From Epiperipatus broadwayi (Eukaryota; Onychophora; Udeonychophora; Euonychophora; Peripatidae), in contig JAQFVV010006306.1 in the NCBI GenBank assembly GCA_028023455.1, forward strand, positions 1,455,001 through 1,519,000: a stretch of 64,000 nt of DNA, in the 5' to 3' direction. Under the pieces are notes generated by a model, which did no database searches, was not told where the DNA came from, and saw only the letters and a list, made by a program, of their open reading frames with translations. Shown here piece after piece: positions 36,240 to 46,151 of this stretch; position 1 is the first letter of the stretch, and every line of letters starts with the position of its first letter. Position numbers and translations under genes: made by a program.

Positions 36240-37002
36240 TGCTGTGTCCCGCTGTACTCTATTGCCTGCTAGATTGCAAATATAAATAACACAAATAATT
36301 GCTAATTAATGAGGCAGCTTGGCAAGTACATTTAAGTAACAAGAATTTATTTACAGAGTTATATGAAGATAATTAATATACATGTATATTATGATTATAT
36401 ACACACACTATATAAATAACAATAAGGGCCTGAAGGTGTAACAAAATAATAATAAGATCAATACGACCTGTTGTACAGTTTCTAGGTTTACTTTTGAATG
36501 TTCGGAGGAAACCTCTCCGCAAGGCTAAGTGAAGGAAGGAGCTGACTGGAGTACCTGAGGAAATGACAGATTTGCCTTTCAAGAGCTTCACATAGCAAGA
36601 GTCTAGTCTCAGTTCTATTCTAGATCTGTTTTACCCTCTCATTTTTAGTGTAGACTCTCTTAATTGGCCATTCATTATCCATGTGGTGGTCATCTCTTTA
36701 GTTACCATATTCGATCCCTGATCATATAATGCAATTACCTTAGAATTGTCTATTTTAAGCAATGGTTCTATTACCATTAAATCTGATCAGGAAATAAACA
36801 TTCAGCATTGCAAAGGCTTTGTTTTCTTTATCTTAATCCTTTGCTCGAATTCATCTAACTTTCTTGATAAGTTAGTTTATAGTTTGTCATTTATATAAAT
36901 ATACACACACAATTAGCAATCCATTTACTTTTACAATTATAATTATTATTTACCTAGAAATACACCTTTTGTGTATACATAAATATACACACATATTTAG
37001 CA
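36240..37002 (-). repeat. 3' LTR of the gypsy element
   Basis: Starts TGCTGTGTCC and ends ATTTAGCA on +, so TG...CA termini. It is 763 bp, lacking about 100 bp near its inner end that the other LTR has. A purine-rich stretch (minus GGAGGAAG, 37,010-37,003 region) adjoins it as polypurine tract. Frames inside (36,373-36,591) are incidental. Confidence 0.93.
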
Positions 37003-37159
37003 AACTTCCTCCAAGTTCAGAGATTCGTGTTTTACTTTTTTCCTATTCTCTGAACTTAAAACATAATAAGTATGGTAGGGGGGAATTTTTTTTCCAGGTT
37101 TAGGGACTGCATTGCTGTTATGGCTTTTTTCAAACATCCACTTGCTGTTGTCTTTTTCC

Positions 37160-37453
37160 TAAAACAGCCACAGCGTTTGTTGTCTACATTCATCTTTCCG
37201 CAACTGGCTGGTGTGTTTGCGTAGCATTCTTCCATCGGCAGATGGATACCACTTGATTGGCTAAGTGGCGTACGGTTTCAGCTTTATTCCAGAATCTGTC
37301 AATTTTGTTTCTAACCCATATGCATTCTCTAGATACAAATTTGTACTTAGGAACAGGTAATTCATACTCTTCAGGCGACCTACTTTTTGCAGGCTTGGTC
37401 TGCAATTTACTATCTAGATTTTTCTGTGGGGTTGATTTCTTGACTTCTTTCAA
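37160..37453 (-). pseudogene. Integrase C-terminal remnant of the gypsy element
   Basis: The frame from 37,453 gives ECIWVRNKIDRFW, like the WVRN segment of the gypsy integrase C-terminal domain. In another frame, DGRMLRKHTSQLRKDE matches the terminal DGR...RRH..QLR block. The frame change between them shows decay. The catalytic core is absent. Confidence 0.65.
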
Positions 37454-37499
37454 AGATTTGACTATGGCTGGAGGTGTTTTCGCACATGATTTATGATGT

Positions 37500-38035
37500 C
37501 ATTATTTTTGCTCATCGATAATTTAATTCCCAAGTGATTGAACCAATCACAGCCAATGAGGGGATTTATCAGGGCGTGAATTATATATAATGGCAATTTT
37601 AATATTTTGCCATTGTAAGAAGTAATTGAGCCTGTCTTTAATCTTTATGGCCTTGCCATTGATGTCCCGAGCTTTAAATTTGGTATGCATAAGTTTAGAT
37701 GGCTGTGCCATATCTACTATGACAGTTGTCCAATCTTTAATGGACAGTAAAGACATCTCAATACCGCTGTCAATTTCCATCGATAAGGTTTTTTCGGAAA
37801 TTTTGACAGTCATTTCAAATTTTCGTGATTGGTTGAAAGACACATTATTAATCACCGAAAATTCCTCTTGCTTATGTTTTCCAGTAAAACGCTCTTGGCA
37901 GTTATTACTTGTGTCATTGTCATTTCTTATTTTGGCACATTTTTTCCAAATTCCCAACTTTATTACAGTGTTTACAGCGTTGGTCCTTATAAAAACACTC
38001 GTGCCGAGTGACCTAATTTTCTGCAGCAAAAGCAC
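37500..38035 (-). pseudogene. Nucleocapsid zinc knuckles and aspartic protease of the gypsy element
   Basis: Just downstream of gag, CFCCRKLGHSAR begins a CX2CX4HX4C knuckle whose last Cys is only reached after a frameshift. The second knuckle, CKHCNKVGNLEKMC, has Asn in place of His. The protease frame (37,547-38,035) carries the active-site DSG in SMEIDSGIEMSLLS. Its closing PLIGCDWFNHLG block, equivalent to LLGRDWL, is in a shifted frame. The protease would process the polyprotein in an intact element. Confidence 0.8.
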
Positions 38036-38040
38036 TTAAG

Positions 38041-38661
38041 TCAACTTTTCTTAATATCAGTTATTCTACTTTGATCAGGCACCCTCCTTTCAGGTTTGTC
38101 ATCTTTGTGGATTTCATAAGGAACGTTGTCTGCCATTTTCATGGCCGCAAATCCTTTAGCTTGCTGTAACACAAGTTTATGAGTGATGCCATGTTTGATA
38201 GCTTCTTTATAATTGATATCCTTGTCTGCCAATAACTGCTGATACAGATTGTCACTGCTCATACCACATAAAATTTGTTCGAGGACAGCTTCCTCCAGGT
38301 ATGAATCATAGATGCAGTTTTTTGTGAGTTCACGCAGAGCAGTAATAATCTTGTGTTCACTCATTCTTGCTTGTTGGCAATTTCCGAAGTGGAGTCTGGT
38401 GATGTGTCTAGACTCATGAGGATTATAATAGTTGGCCAAATGATCTTTGATCTGTTTGAATGTTAATTCTTCCAGGGTTTTAGGTTCACAAAGCCTATTT
38501 GCAATTTGGATTACTCCTTTTCCAGAGAAACACAATATGGTCGCTATTTTACATTTATCATCCTTTATTCTGTTAATAATTAAAAGTTTCTCAATATGTT
38601 GGACATACAGGGGTCACTCACATGCCTCTCTGACATCAAATTCAGATATTGCCAGTTGCAT
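38041..38661 (-). pseudogene. Gag of the gypsy element, one in-frame stop
   Basis: A likely start is the ATG at 38,661 (MQLAISEFDV). Fifteen codons later a TGA sits where related Gag proteins usually have Trp. After it the frame runs open to 38,041 and has the Gag pattern: KTLEELTFKQIKDHL, then RLHFGNCQQ, EHKIITALREL, LEEAVLEQILCGM and LLADKDINYKEAI. Gag forms the particle shell that packages the retroelement RNA. Confidence 0.82.
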
Positions 38662-38828
38662 TACAATGACTTAGTCAATTTAGCAAAAAAAAATATAAAT
38701 ATTTTTTTTAGTAATTTATCCATTCACGAAATCAATTAATTAGACGCCAACGTTTGTAAATGCCTTAATTGTTATTACTGACCATTCTGCAATTTTTTGG
38801 GGATTAAGACCACTGTGATTCGTAATCA

Positions 38829-38845
38829 AGACTATGACTGTGCCA
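38829..38845 (-). promoter_or_regulatory. Candidate primer binding site
   Basis: Two or three bases inside the 5' LTR (minus strand) the sequence reads TGGCACAGTCATAG, beginning with the usual TGG complementary to tRNA CCA. The matching tRNA was not identified. Confidence 0.45.
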
Positions 38846-38847
38846 AT

Positions 38848-39732
38848 TGCTGTGTCCAGTGGCACTCTATTGCTTGCTGGATTGCAAATATAAATTACAC
38901 AAATAATTGCTAATTAATGAGGCAGCTCTGCAAGTATATTTAAGTAACAAGCATTTATTTACAGAGTTATACGAAGATAATTAATATATACATATATGAT
39001 GAATATATACACACACTATATAAATGACAATAAGGGTCTAAGGGCATAATAAAATAATAATAAGATCAATACGACCTGTTATACAGTTCCTAGGTTTACT
39101 TTTGAACGTCCGGAGATAAACCTCTCCACAAGGCTAAGTGAAGGAAAGAGCTGACTGGACCATCCAAGAGCTGACTGGGCCACCCAAGGAAATGGCACAT
39201 CTGCCTTTCAAGAGCTGCACTTAGCAAGTATCTAGTCTCAGTTCTATTCTAGATCTGTTTTACCTTCTCATTTTTAGTGTAGACTCCTTTGGTTGGCCTT
39301 CCGTTATCCATGTGGTGTCATCTCTTGAGTTACCATATTCGATCCCTGATCATATAACACAATTACCTTAGAATTGTCTATTTTAAGCAATAGTTCTATT
39401 ATCATTAAATCTGATCAGGAACTAAACATTCAGGATTGCAAAGGCTTTGTTTACTTTATCTTAATCCTTTGCTCAAATTCATCTAACTTTCTTGATAAGT
39501 TAGTTTATAGTTTTTCATTAATTAAACTATTTAATTCGGCTAATTGCTTTTATAAAATATTGTGAATGTCATTGGCATCCACACACGTACTTTTAACGGT
39601 AAACATTAATAATACTTATTTTGTATATAAATATACACACAATCAGCAATCCGTTTACTTTTACAATCATAATTATTATTTAACTAGAAATACATCTTTT
39701 GTGTATACATAAATATACACACACATTTAGCA
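38848..39732 (-). repeat. 5' LTR of the gypsy element
   Basis: 885 bp, TGCTGTGTCC...ATTTAGCA on +. Colinear with the other LTR (TGCTAATTAATGAGGCAGCT, ATCAATACGACCTGTT, AATCTGATCAGGAA) but with visible substitutions, so the insertion is not recent. Confidence 0.93.
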
Positions 39733-39775
39733 GAATATTTAAATAAAGTTAAATTTTTCTAAAGACAGTCAATAC
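39733..39775 (+). mobile_element. tRNA-derived SINE, plus-strand copy, part 2
   Basis: GAATATTTAAATAAAGTTAA continues the SINE tail interrupted at 36,239. The uninterrupted minus-strand copy (35,865-36,058) has the same order. Confidence 0.8.
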
Positions 39776-40912
39776 TCATATTAGATGATGGAACTAGTCT
39801 GACATATAAATACAACTAAAACACCATCACAAATCTTCAAGAAAACACAGAGTTATCTTATGTTTAGTGGTTTAAAATCATATAAGTTGTATAAAGAAGG
39901 AATTATATATAAAAAAAGATTGCATTAAAATGTATGAGATAATAAGATTATATATGAAGAGAAATGCAAAAAAGTAAAGGAGAATGTATAAGAATAATAA
40001 ATATATATAGATGAAAAATATTAATTAAGTAACTTTAGTCTGACTGTCACAATAATGGTCGCAATACTTTCCAATTCCACGTTTGATACTTGTACCGTAC
40101 AATCTGTTGCAATAAGCAAAATTTCTCTTATTTGTTTATTATATCTACTTTTGTTTGCTAAATTATCTTATATCTAATTCAAAGTTAAATTTACATATTT
40201 TCTTCTAAACTGTTTATTGTCAATCACAAACTTGATAACTCCAATAAATCTTTAAGTATATGTATCTTCAGAATAAAATAATTAGACCAATGAACCTGTG
40301 AAAAGTTGATTTTTAAATATGAAGATACTAAACAATATGAAAGATAAAATACCCACCAATCAAACACTTTCGATTGTATATAAAAGCAGGAGCAGCAATG
40401 CCATTTGCATATTACAGTGAATCTAGAGCAAATATAGCTGCTAGTCTCCCACCATAAATACTTATATAAACAAACTAAAAGCAGGATGTGTTTTGGGAGC
40501 ATGAACAGAAATCCAGCTATATCTTCGATCTTATTGTTTGCATGGAGTGAGATGACAGAAAATGAAAAGTGAAGGAGATGTAGTTTATTACAAACAGCAA
40601 CCATGCCATTAATAAAAAAGTGAATTGCATTAAACTCTCAAACAAATGGAATACGTAAATACCTAATTTAAATAATTAGCATTTTACTTATAAATATTGC
40701 AGCATACCAACCATTTTATGAGTACTATGAATCCGGCTTCTCTAGCCAAAAGCATGCTCAGTTACTGTTAATAAGAAGGAATAAACATTTTACTTAGCCA
40801 ATGTTAGAAACGTTATTGGCAACTAATTACAAACAAGATTAAAAGGTTAACTTCAAATAATTTATTTAAAATCTTATAATGCTTGTTTAACATTTTATTT
40901 TAGAGATCATTT
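39776..40912. other. AT-rich sequence, nothing recognised
   Basis: A 126-codon minus frame (40,224-40,604) is long for this base composition, but it has no motif, no codon signature and no neighbours to support it. Confidence 0.45.
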
Positions 40913-40925
40913 ATGCTAATATATA

Positions 40926-41188
40926 AGCTAATAAACGTCACATGATCACCATTTCTTATGCTTGCTCTTAACTGTTATTAAAATAGGCAAAACTCTCAAT
41001 ACATATTGCCACTCAGTGCAAGCCAGAGTAATCAATGGATGATGAAGGCAACAAACCAGAAACTAGTCTGGGGATATTGGATGAGTAGGCACTAGATTGG
41101 GATTTTTTATGCACAAGCCTTCTGGCATCCATTGATTACTTTGGCTTGCACTGAGTGGCAGTAGGTATAGAGAGTTTTGTCTGTCTTA
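40926..41188. mobile_element. Dispersed hammerhead repeat, deleted palindrome with 13-bp flanking repeat
   Basis: The left part is a minus-oriented tail (CACATGATCACCATTTCTTA, AAACTCTCAATACA, AATCAATGGATG). It joins directly to the plus-oriented ribozyme 3' half and tail (AACTAGTCTGGGGATATTGG, CTTCTGGCATCCATTGATTA). The unit is flanked by ATGCTAATATATA at 40,913-40,925 and 41,189-41,201. Confidence 0.85.
41040..41083 (+). ncRNA. 5'-truncated hammerhead ribozyme
   Basis: GAUGA, GAAACUAGUC, UGGGG and UUGGAU are present, but the 5' strand of stem I and the first core bases were lost in the deletion. Confidence 0.55.
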
Positions 41189-41783
41189 ATGCTAATATAT
41201 ATTTAAAAAAAGATGAATGGAAGACACATAGTCCTCAAATGCGTTTGCTTATCTAATTATAAATATTTGTTCTTATGATTAATAGTTGACATTATCCATT
41301 TTCTTTTTAATAATCAATTAACATTGGTGCATGTGGCTTATTTATAAGTATTAATGAAGTGTGTCTGTATGCATTAAATAATTTAATCTGCATAAATTAT
41401 TCACCTACCTATAAAAGCTTACCAAAATTTGTCGTCATAATTCTAAATTAAGCATTATATTTATAAAGCATCAGAAAGCACATTAAATAGTATATAAACT
41501 ATGTTTAAATCTTTTATATATATATTAAGACTAATATATTTCTTTCAACGATTTTAGGAATAAAAAATGTAGGTTTTTTTCCCTTTAAATAAATCACAAT
41601 ACAACTATTGTATAAAATGAGAAACATTAAAATAATATAAACACTATTGCTAAGAACTTTCAACTCATTTAAATCCTTATCAAACAGGCAAAACTCTCCA
41701 TACAGTAGTGCCACCCTGTTCCAACCCGAGTAATCAATGGATGCCAGAAGGCTTGTCATAAAATCCCCATCTAGTGCCTACTC

Positions 41784-41842
41784 ATCCAATATCCCCAGAA
41801 TACTTTATGGCTTGTGGCCTTTGTCAGTGAGGAGCCTTGAAT
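41784..41842 (-). ncRNA. Degenerate hammerhead ribozyme of the dispersed repeat
   Basis: The 59-nt frame is kept, but the core is CUGACAA and GAAA has become UAAA. Expected inactive. Confidence 0.6.
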
Positions 41843-42045
41843 CTGAGAGCACTGCACCTAGATCTTAGGATCTAATGCAACCCTCCAGCAACCACCTTTT
41901 ATCTCCAACTGCAAAACTATGAGAATGAAATTTTAAAATACAATAATATTATCAATCTAAGCTCAATAGCATATATAGTCCTATGAGTCTGAACTCAGTT
42001 CAGCATCTATACATTTTGGTGTCTTTGGCTCTACAGTGCTCTCAG

Positions 42046-42104
42046 ATCCAAGGCTCCTCACTGACGAAGGCCACAAGCCAGAAACTAGTCTGGGGATATT
42101 GTAT
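42046..42104 (+). ncRNA. Hammerhead ribozyme of the dispersed repeat (core intact)
   Basis: Order: AUCCAA (42,046), internal loop GGCU, CCUCA, core CUGACGA (42,061-42,067), AGGCCACAAGCCA with GGC/GCC pairing, GAA, self-complementary ACUAGU as stem III, C17 at 42,090, UGGGG pairing with CCUCA (one G-U), loop AUA, UUGUAU (one mismatch against AUCCAA). All invariant core bases are present. The A-A at the base of stem II is unusual and could lower activity. This is the best copy to test from the family. Confidence 0.75.
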
Positions 42105-42441
42105 GAGTAGGCACTAGATGGGGATTTTATGCACAAGCCTTCTGGCATCCATTGATTACTCGGGTTGGCACTGGTGGCACTACTGTATGGAGAGTTTTGT
42201 CTGTTTAATAACAGTTATGTGCTAGCATAAGAGATGGTGAACATGTGATCTTTAGTGGTTTAAATCCTTGTTAAGGCTTTATAAAAATCGTTATACTCTA
42301 CTAAGTGATAAACTCAAACATTTCGTTATATTGGCCAGCAACAACTAACCAGAAAACTGGTTAACTTTGCATTAATAGCAACACAAAATTTTTTATAGCA
42401 TATGATTCCTTGATCTTATGTTTTATCATGTGGTTCATACA

Positions 42442-42705
42442 TTAATAGACTAAACCCACAGACACTATATATGCACAGTAATACTTTGATGAATATAGAA
42501 AGCTGAATAAACTATCATCCTTCATTGCTTTATATGTATATTTATGTTGTTGAATATATTTAATATTTGTCTTAGTTTCACCAATATATATTGCATTAAA
42601 GCCTGGTTGTGGGCATTTAATAGAATACATTACACTGCCTTTATCCTCTTTGCTTATTACCAACTTAGAATTGTTTATTAACCTATTAGGAAATAGAAAA
42701 AAAAA
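42442..42705 (-). pseudogene. Penelope-like retroelement fragment (GIY-YIG domain)
   Basis: The minus frame reads GSVMYSIKCPQPGFNAIYIG then ETKTN...QQHKYTYKAM. It matches the GIY-YIG endonuclease at the C-terminus of Penelope-like elements, where an xVY-I-C block is followed by YIGET and an H about 15 residues later. The first motif is VMY rather than GIY. The conserved Arg of the family is not visible in the expected place, which reads NIKYIQQH. No RT domain is found upstream, so this is a truncated relic. Penelope-like elements are known carriers of hammerhead ribozymes. Confidence 0.78.
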
Positions 42706-43307
42706 AGGTAGTTGGTAAGAATGATATATTGTGTATTTATATAAATGCAGTATTTTTAGATGCCTTAATTTTTGTGATAAAATTTATTTTGTCTATTTAG
42801 TTACCATTTGAATAATTTAAGCTTAAATAAGAAAGCTAGTCTTTTAAAGATGTAAATCAACTTTATAAGTTTGTTTTTTTCCTAAAATATATTAAAATTT
42901 ACAATCCATCTGAGATATGTGAAAGTTTAGATTTTTTTATACTAATGCCTATATGGATTATCGTAACTAAAGTTAGTCAGTATCAATGTTTTCTATGACT
43001 CTGTCCTACAATGATTTTTTTTTATTTTTGTTTGTCATTTGATAACAGTCTTTTGTAGTGTTTTCATTAAATTTTAACAGCTCTTGTGATGAAGATGCTC
43101 ATATAAGAGTTGTTACTTCTTTGTTATTTAATCATATGAAGGTAAATACTCTCAAACACATACACTCAATACACCAGAATCTGTTATGTCACTACAGTTA
43201 TTTCCTAAAGTGTTTAGAATATAAAATAAAAATATTTTTCTAGCAGCATTGGATTTTTAATGCATTCTTCTTATGTATTTAAGATGTATTTTTAAACTAC
43301 TTAGAAT
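42706..43307. other. AT-rich sequence, nothing recognised
   Basis: No RT motif of the adjacent Penelope-like fragment was found here. Short frames only. Confidence 0.5.
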
Positions 43308-43543
43308 GTAAACAATGAGCATTGCCAATTGCTCAACAAGCTTTGTGATAAATGCTTAGTCAGAGAAAGCATTTAAAATATCTGTCAGGAAACGCCCCCT
43401 AAACCTCTGATTAATGGATTCGTGCTTTGGCACTCCTCAGAGAGGCGCTAGGGTAGCTTCAGACACTAGATATTTTAAATGCTTTCTCTGAATAAGCATT
43501 TATCACAAACCTTGTTGAGCAATTAGCAATGCTCATTGTTTAT
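43308..43543. mobile_element. Foldback MITE with ~77-bp arms and a hammerhead centre
   Basis: The left arm GTAAACAATGAGCATTGCC...AAGCATTTAAAATATCT and the right arm AGATATTTTAAATGCTTTCT...AGCAATGCTCATTGTTTA are nearly perfect inverted repeats. The 70-bp centre resembles the satellite monomer (GCTTTGGCACTCCTCAG, AGAGGCGCTAGGGTA, CACTAGAT) and folds as a hammerhead on the minus strand. Confidence 0.9.
43397..43453 (-). ncRNA. Hammerhead ribozyme-like fold in the foldback element
   Basis: On minus: CCCUA, loop GCG, CCUCU, core CUGAGGA (43,440-43,434), stem II GUGC/GCAC with a CAAA loop (perfect 4 bp), GAA, C17 at 43,409, AGAGG pairing with CCUCU (5 bp), loop UU, UAGGG pairing with CCCUA (5 bp). 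The weak point is stem III: 15.1 is U rather than A, and UCCAUUAAU does not pair well. Confidence 0.7.
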
Positions 43544-43728
43544 ATCTTACAAGCTTAAGAGAATGGGGTCGTGTGATCTGTGCCTTTTTTTTATTCGACT
43601 TAGAATGTACTTTATTCAGATTTATGACTTCGCACACTTTTGATGAGATGGCAAAGCGATTGCTTTAAAATTCCATGCATTATTTGACATGGGATTATCC
43701 AACATGTATTTATTCTATCTTAAATATG

Positions 43729-44603
43729 TTTTTTTTTTACATATTCCTGTATTAAAACCATCAAAACATCACATGACCACCATTTCATATGATTACACAA
43801 ACCGTTAATAATAATTGCAATGTGATGCAATGCACTATGGCTTCTCCACCTTACTTTCCCTTCCACACCCTAAGTTTTCCCCATATTCTTCTCTATTCTG
43901 CTCCATTCCATTCCCGACACCATTATCTTTGTCCACCCTATGGCTTTTATATCTAAACCCCCCTTATCTTTTTCAAACCCAGCATAAAAACCAAAAACCC
44001 ACTTTCTGTATAATCACTTTGTTTATATTTATTCTTCCACAATTTCATTATTTGTACTTTTTTTGCTTATGCATATTTTCATTCAATTAACAGATGCCTA
44101 ATATTTTCTATGTCTTCCTTACATAACTTGCAGACTAAATCATACATATTTTTCCATTTATGTGCATATTCCCTTGTTGCTAACAATCCTGTTCAAGTCT
44201 TAAACAGTAAACTACTCTTCTTGCTATTGTTATAAATTAACTTGCACCCAATATTCTGTTTACTTCTATATATATTTTAATTCCTTTTTGCTATCCATAC
44301 TAGTTTTCCCTCTCTCCTACCTCATATTTTTTATTAACGCATTTATTCTTCTAGTCTTCCTTACCACTATAACACTCAACATTCCTCCTAACACAATCAT
44401 CCTATCTTTTGTATAAGTATATTGACATAAAGCTGTTATCCAAATCTTCTGCATACCATACTACTTTTCTCATCCATCTTGTCGCCTGTCTTTTACTCAT
44501 GACCCAATTAAATATTATTTTGGCTAATCTCTTATTATCCATAAATTGCAATCTATTGAACATTTTCATTTTGCTTTTTGCATTTCTCATATAAAAACTT
44601 GAC
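43729..44603 (-). pseudogene. LINE, 3' part (downstream of inserted DNA element)
   Basis: Minus frames carry FMDNKRLAKIIFNWVMSKRQ (44,590-44,402) and LVCKLCKEDIENIRHLLIE, the zinc-finger tail after the RT. The 3' tail contains ATCACATGACCACCATTTCA, and a run of ten A on the minus strand (43,738-43,729) may be the poly(A) end. Colinear with the fragment at 18,825-19,700. Confidence 0.8.
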
Positions 44604-44888
44604 TGGTAATCATCTGAAATCCGGGCACCGCCACCTGATGTTATTGTTTATGTGTCAAAAACACATAAAAATTGATGTTTCTGTGGCTGGCCTTATGACT
44701 AAAACAACATTTATATTGTATTAACCCATTGCAGGCCACTTTACATGACATTGCACAAAGATATTATGGCCTGTTTTGTGCTTCAAAACTATTTACATGT
44801 ATTTGTTCTGTTCATAGCTGATTACCATATCGCTTGAGGATGTTTTAATTTCAAGTCAGTACAACTTTTCAAATTCCATAATAGAGTA

Positions 44889-45755
44889 CACCTGGGTCTC
44901 ATTTTACGCAATAGATAGGTTCCTCAGAAAACACGCACAAATGAAATCGTGCAAAAATAGACGTAACTTACATTGAAAAAGGGGGGATGCTGTCTGTGAT
45001 TTTTCAAAATTCACGTAAAAGCAAAGCACCAACGTAAAATTACTTTAAAATTCGCGCAAAAAAAAAAATAAGGAAATAAAATATGACTAATAAAAAATTT
45101 CAAATTTGAAAAAAATTGATACAAGACAAACTTTTTTTAACTATAATATTTAATTTTATTCAAAATAATATATTTTTATGCATAATTTACAGTACAGTAA
45201 TTTACATTTTTTTATACACGTTTTAATTATTATGATTTTCTGGTGACAATGTAATTAGTAATTAATCTTTGAGACGATGATTTTATTGTTTACAAAGCTC
45301 GCGATATCCAGACATACAACCATTTAGCTCTCGTTGGAATTTAAGAGCACGTTAATGATTAGTGTCATTAATAAGAAAATAATAATTGATTGTGTTCTTT
45401 TTTAAAAAGCAAAAACAGAATGTGATTTAAAATGCAAAATTAACACGCATAAGGTTTGAACAAATTTACATTATAATCTTGTAAAATTTAATGTGTGTAT
45501 ACATAAAATGTGGAAATCATGATTTTAATTTCATTATTGCATAAAATCTTACTATTACAAAGCACTGAAAATATTGAAATTACTAAGATGAAAGTCGAAT
45601 TCCAATAATGTGCCATTACTTTCAATATAACGTAAGTGCGTGAAATTTATTATTTAAAGTAATAGCGCATTATCGGAAATCGACTTCCGGTGAAACATAA
45701 ATCGCGTAACTTCAAAATCATGTTAAATATGTCCACGTAAAAAGAGACCCAGGTG
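44889..45755. mobile_element. TA-flanked inverted-repeat element nested in the 2.5-kb transposon
   Basis: Ends CACCTGGGTCTC and GAGACCCAGGTG (inverted; 20 of 21 positions match, extending through TTTTACG), with TA on both outer sides (44,887-44,888; 45,756-45,757). TA duplication is typical of Tc1/mariner-type MITEs. No coding frame in 867 bp. Confidence 0.88.
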
Positions 45756-46151
45756 TAATGTCATTTATATTTAAATAATGTTGTTAATTACTAATAATTG
45801 TCATTTGGTCCCCAGTCTTCCCTAAAAAATGTTAATATGTAAAAAATTGGCAAAGGTTATGTCCGAACATGCTTCGACAAAGCTCATGTGCTAAGTCATG
45901 TTCCAGCATGGACAATATATGAGACCAATAAAAGTTCTGAGAAGAACATGCAATTTTTCAACTTTTCAGAAATTGCCAAGTACAGGAAGTGAGGGAGACT
46001 GTTTCCTTTTTTCAGGCACATAATGTCCTCCAAAATACCAGACTGTTTTTATTACAGCAAAAAAATAATAAGTTCAAAAAGTCTAAAGTTTGTGTACTTT
46101 TTTTTTAATTTCATTAGAAATTGACAAGTATTTGGATTATCTTTTTTCAGC

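Larger units (their letters stand above)
36240..39732 (-). mobile_element. Ty3/gypsy-type LTR retrotransposon, internally deleted
   Basis: Two direct LTRs flank 1.85 kb on the minus strand. Reading minus, the order is 5' LTR, gag, two zinc knuckles, aspartic protease, then a remnant of the integrase C-terminus and the 3' LTR. Reverse transcriptase, RNase H and the integrase core are gone. The flanks AAATA (36,235-36,239) and GAATA (39,733-39,737) are a 5-bp target duplication with one later change, because the SINE it entered reads GAATA at that point. It has frameshifts and stops and cannot be autonomous. Confidence 0.93.
41689..42270. mobile_element. Palindromic dimer of the dispersed hammerhead repeat
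   Basis: The left arm begins AAAACTCTCCATACAGTAGT and the right arm ends ACTACTGTATGGAGAGTTTT; the right side continues into AGAGATGGTGAACATGTGAT. The arms include the ribozyme blocks at 41,784-41,842 (-) and 42,046-42,104 (+). The centre retains TCCTATGAGTCTGAACTCAG and ATACATTTTGGTGTC, the unit head blocks. No coding region. Confidence 0.9.

Noticed and set aside
40224-40604. 126-codon minus frame, the longest unexplained one outside transposons
   Set aside because: Composition is that of AT-rich noncoding DNA, and no motif or neighbour supports a gene.
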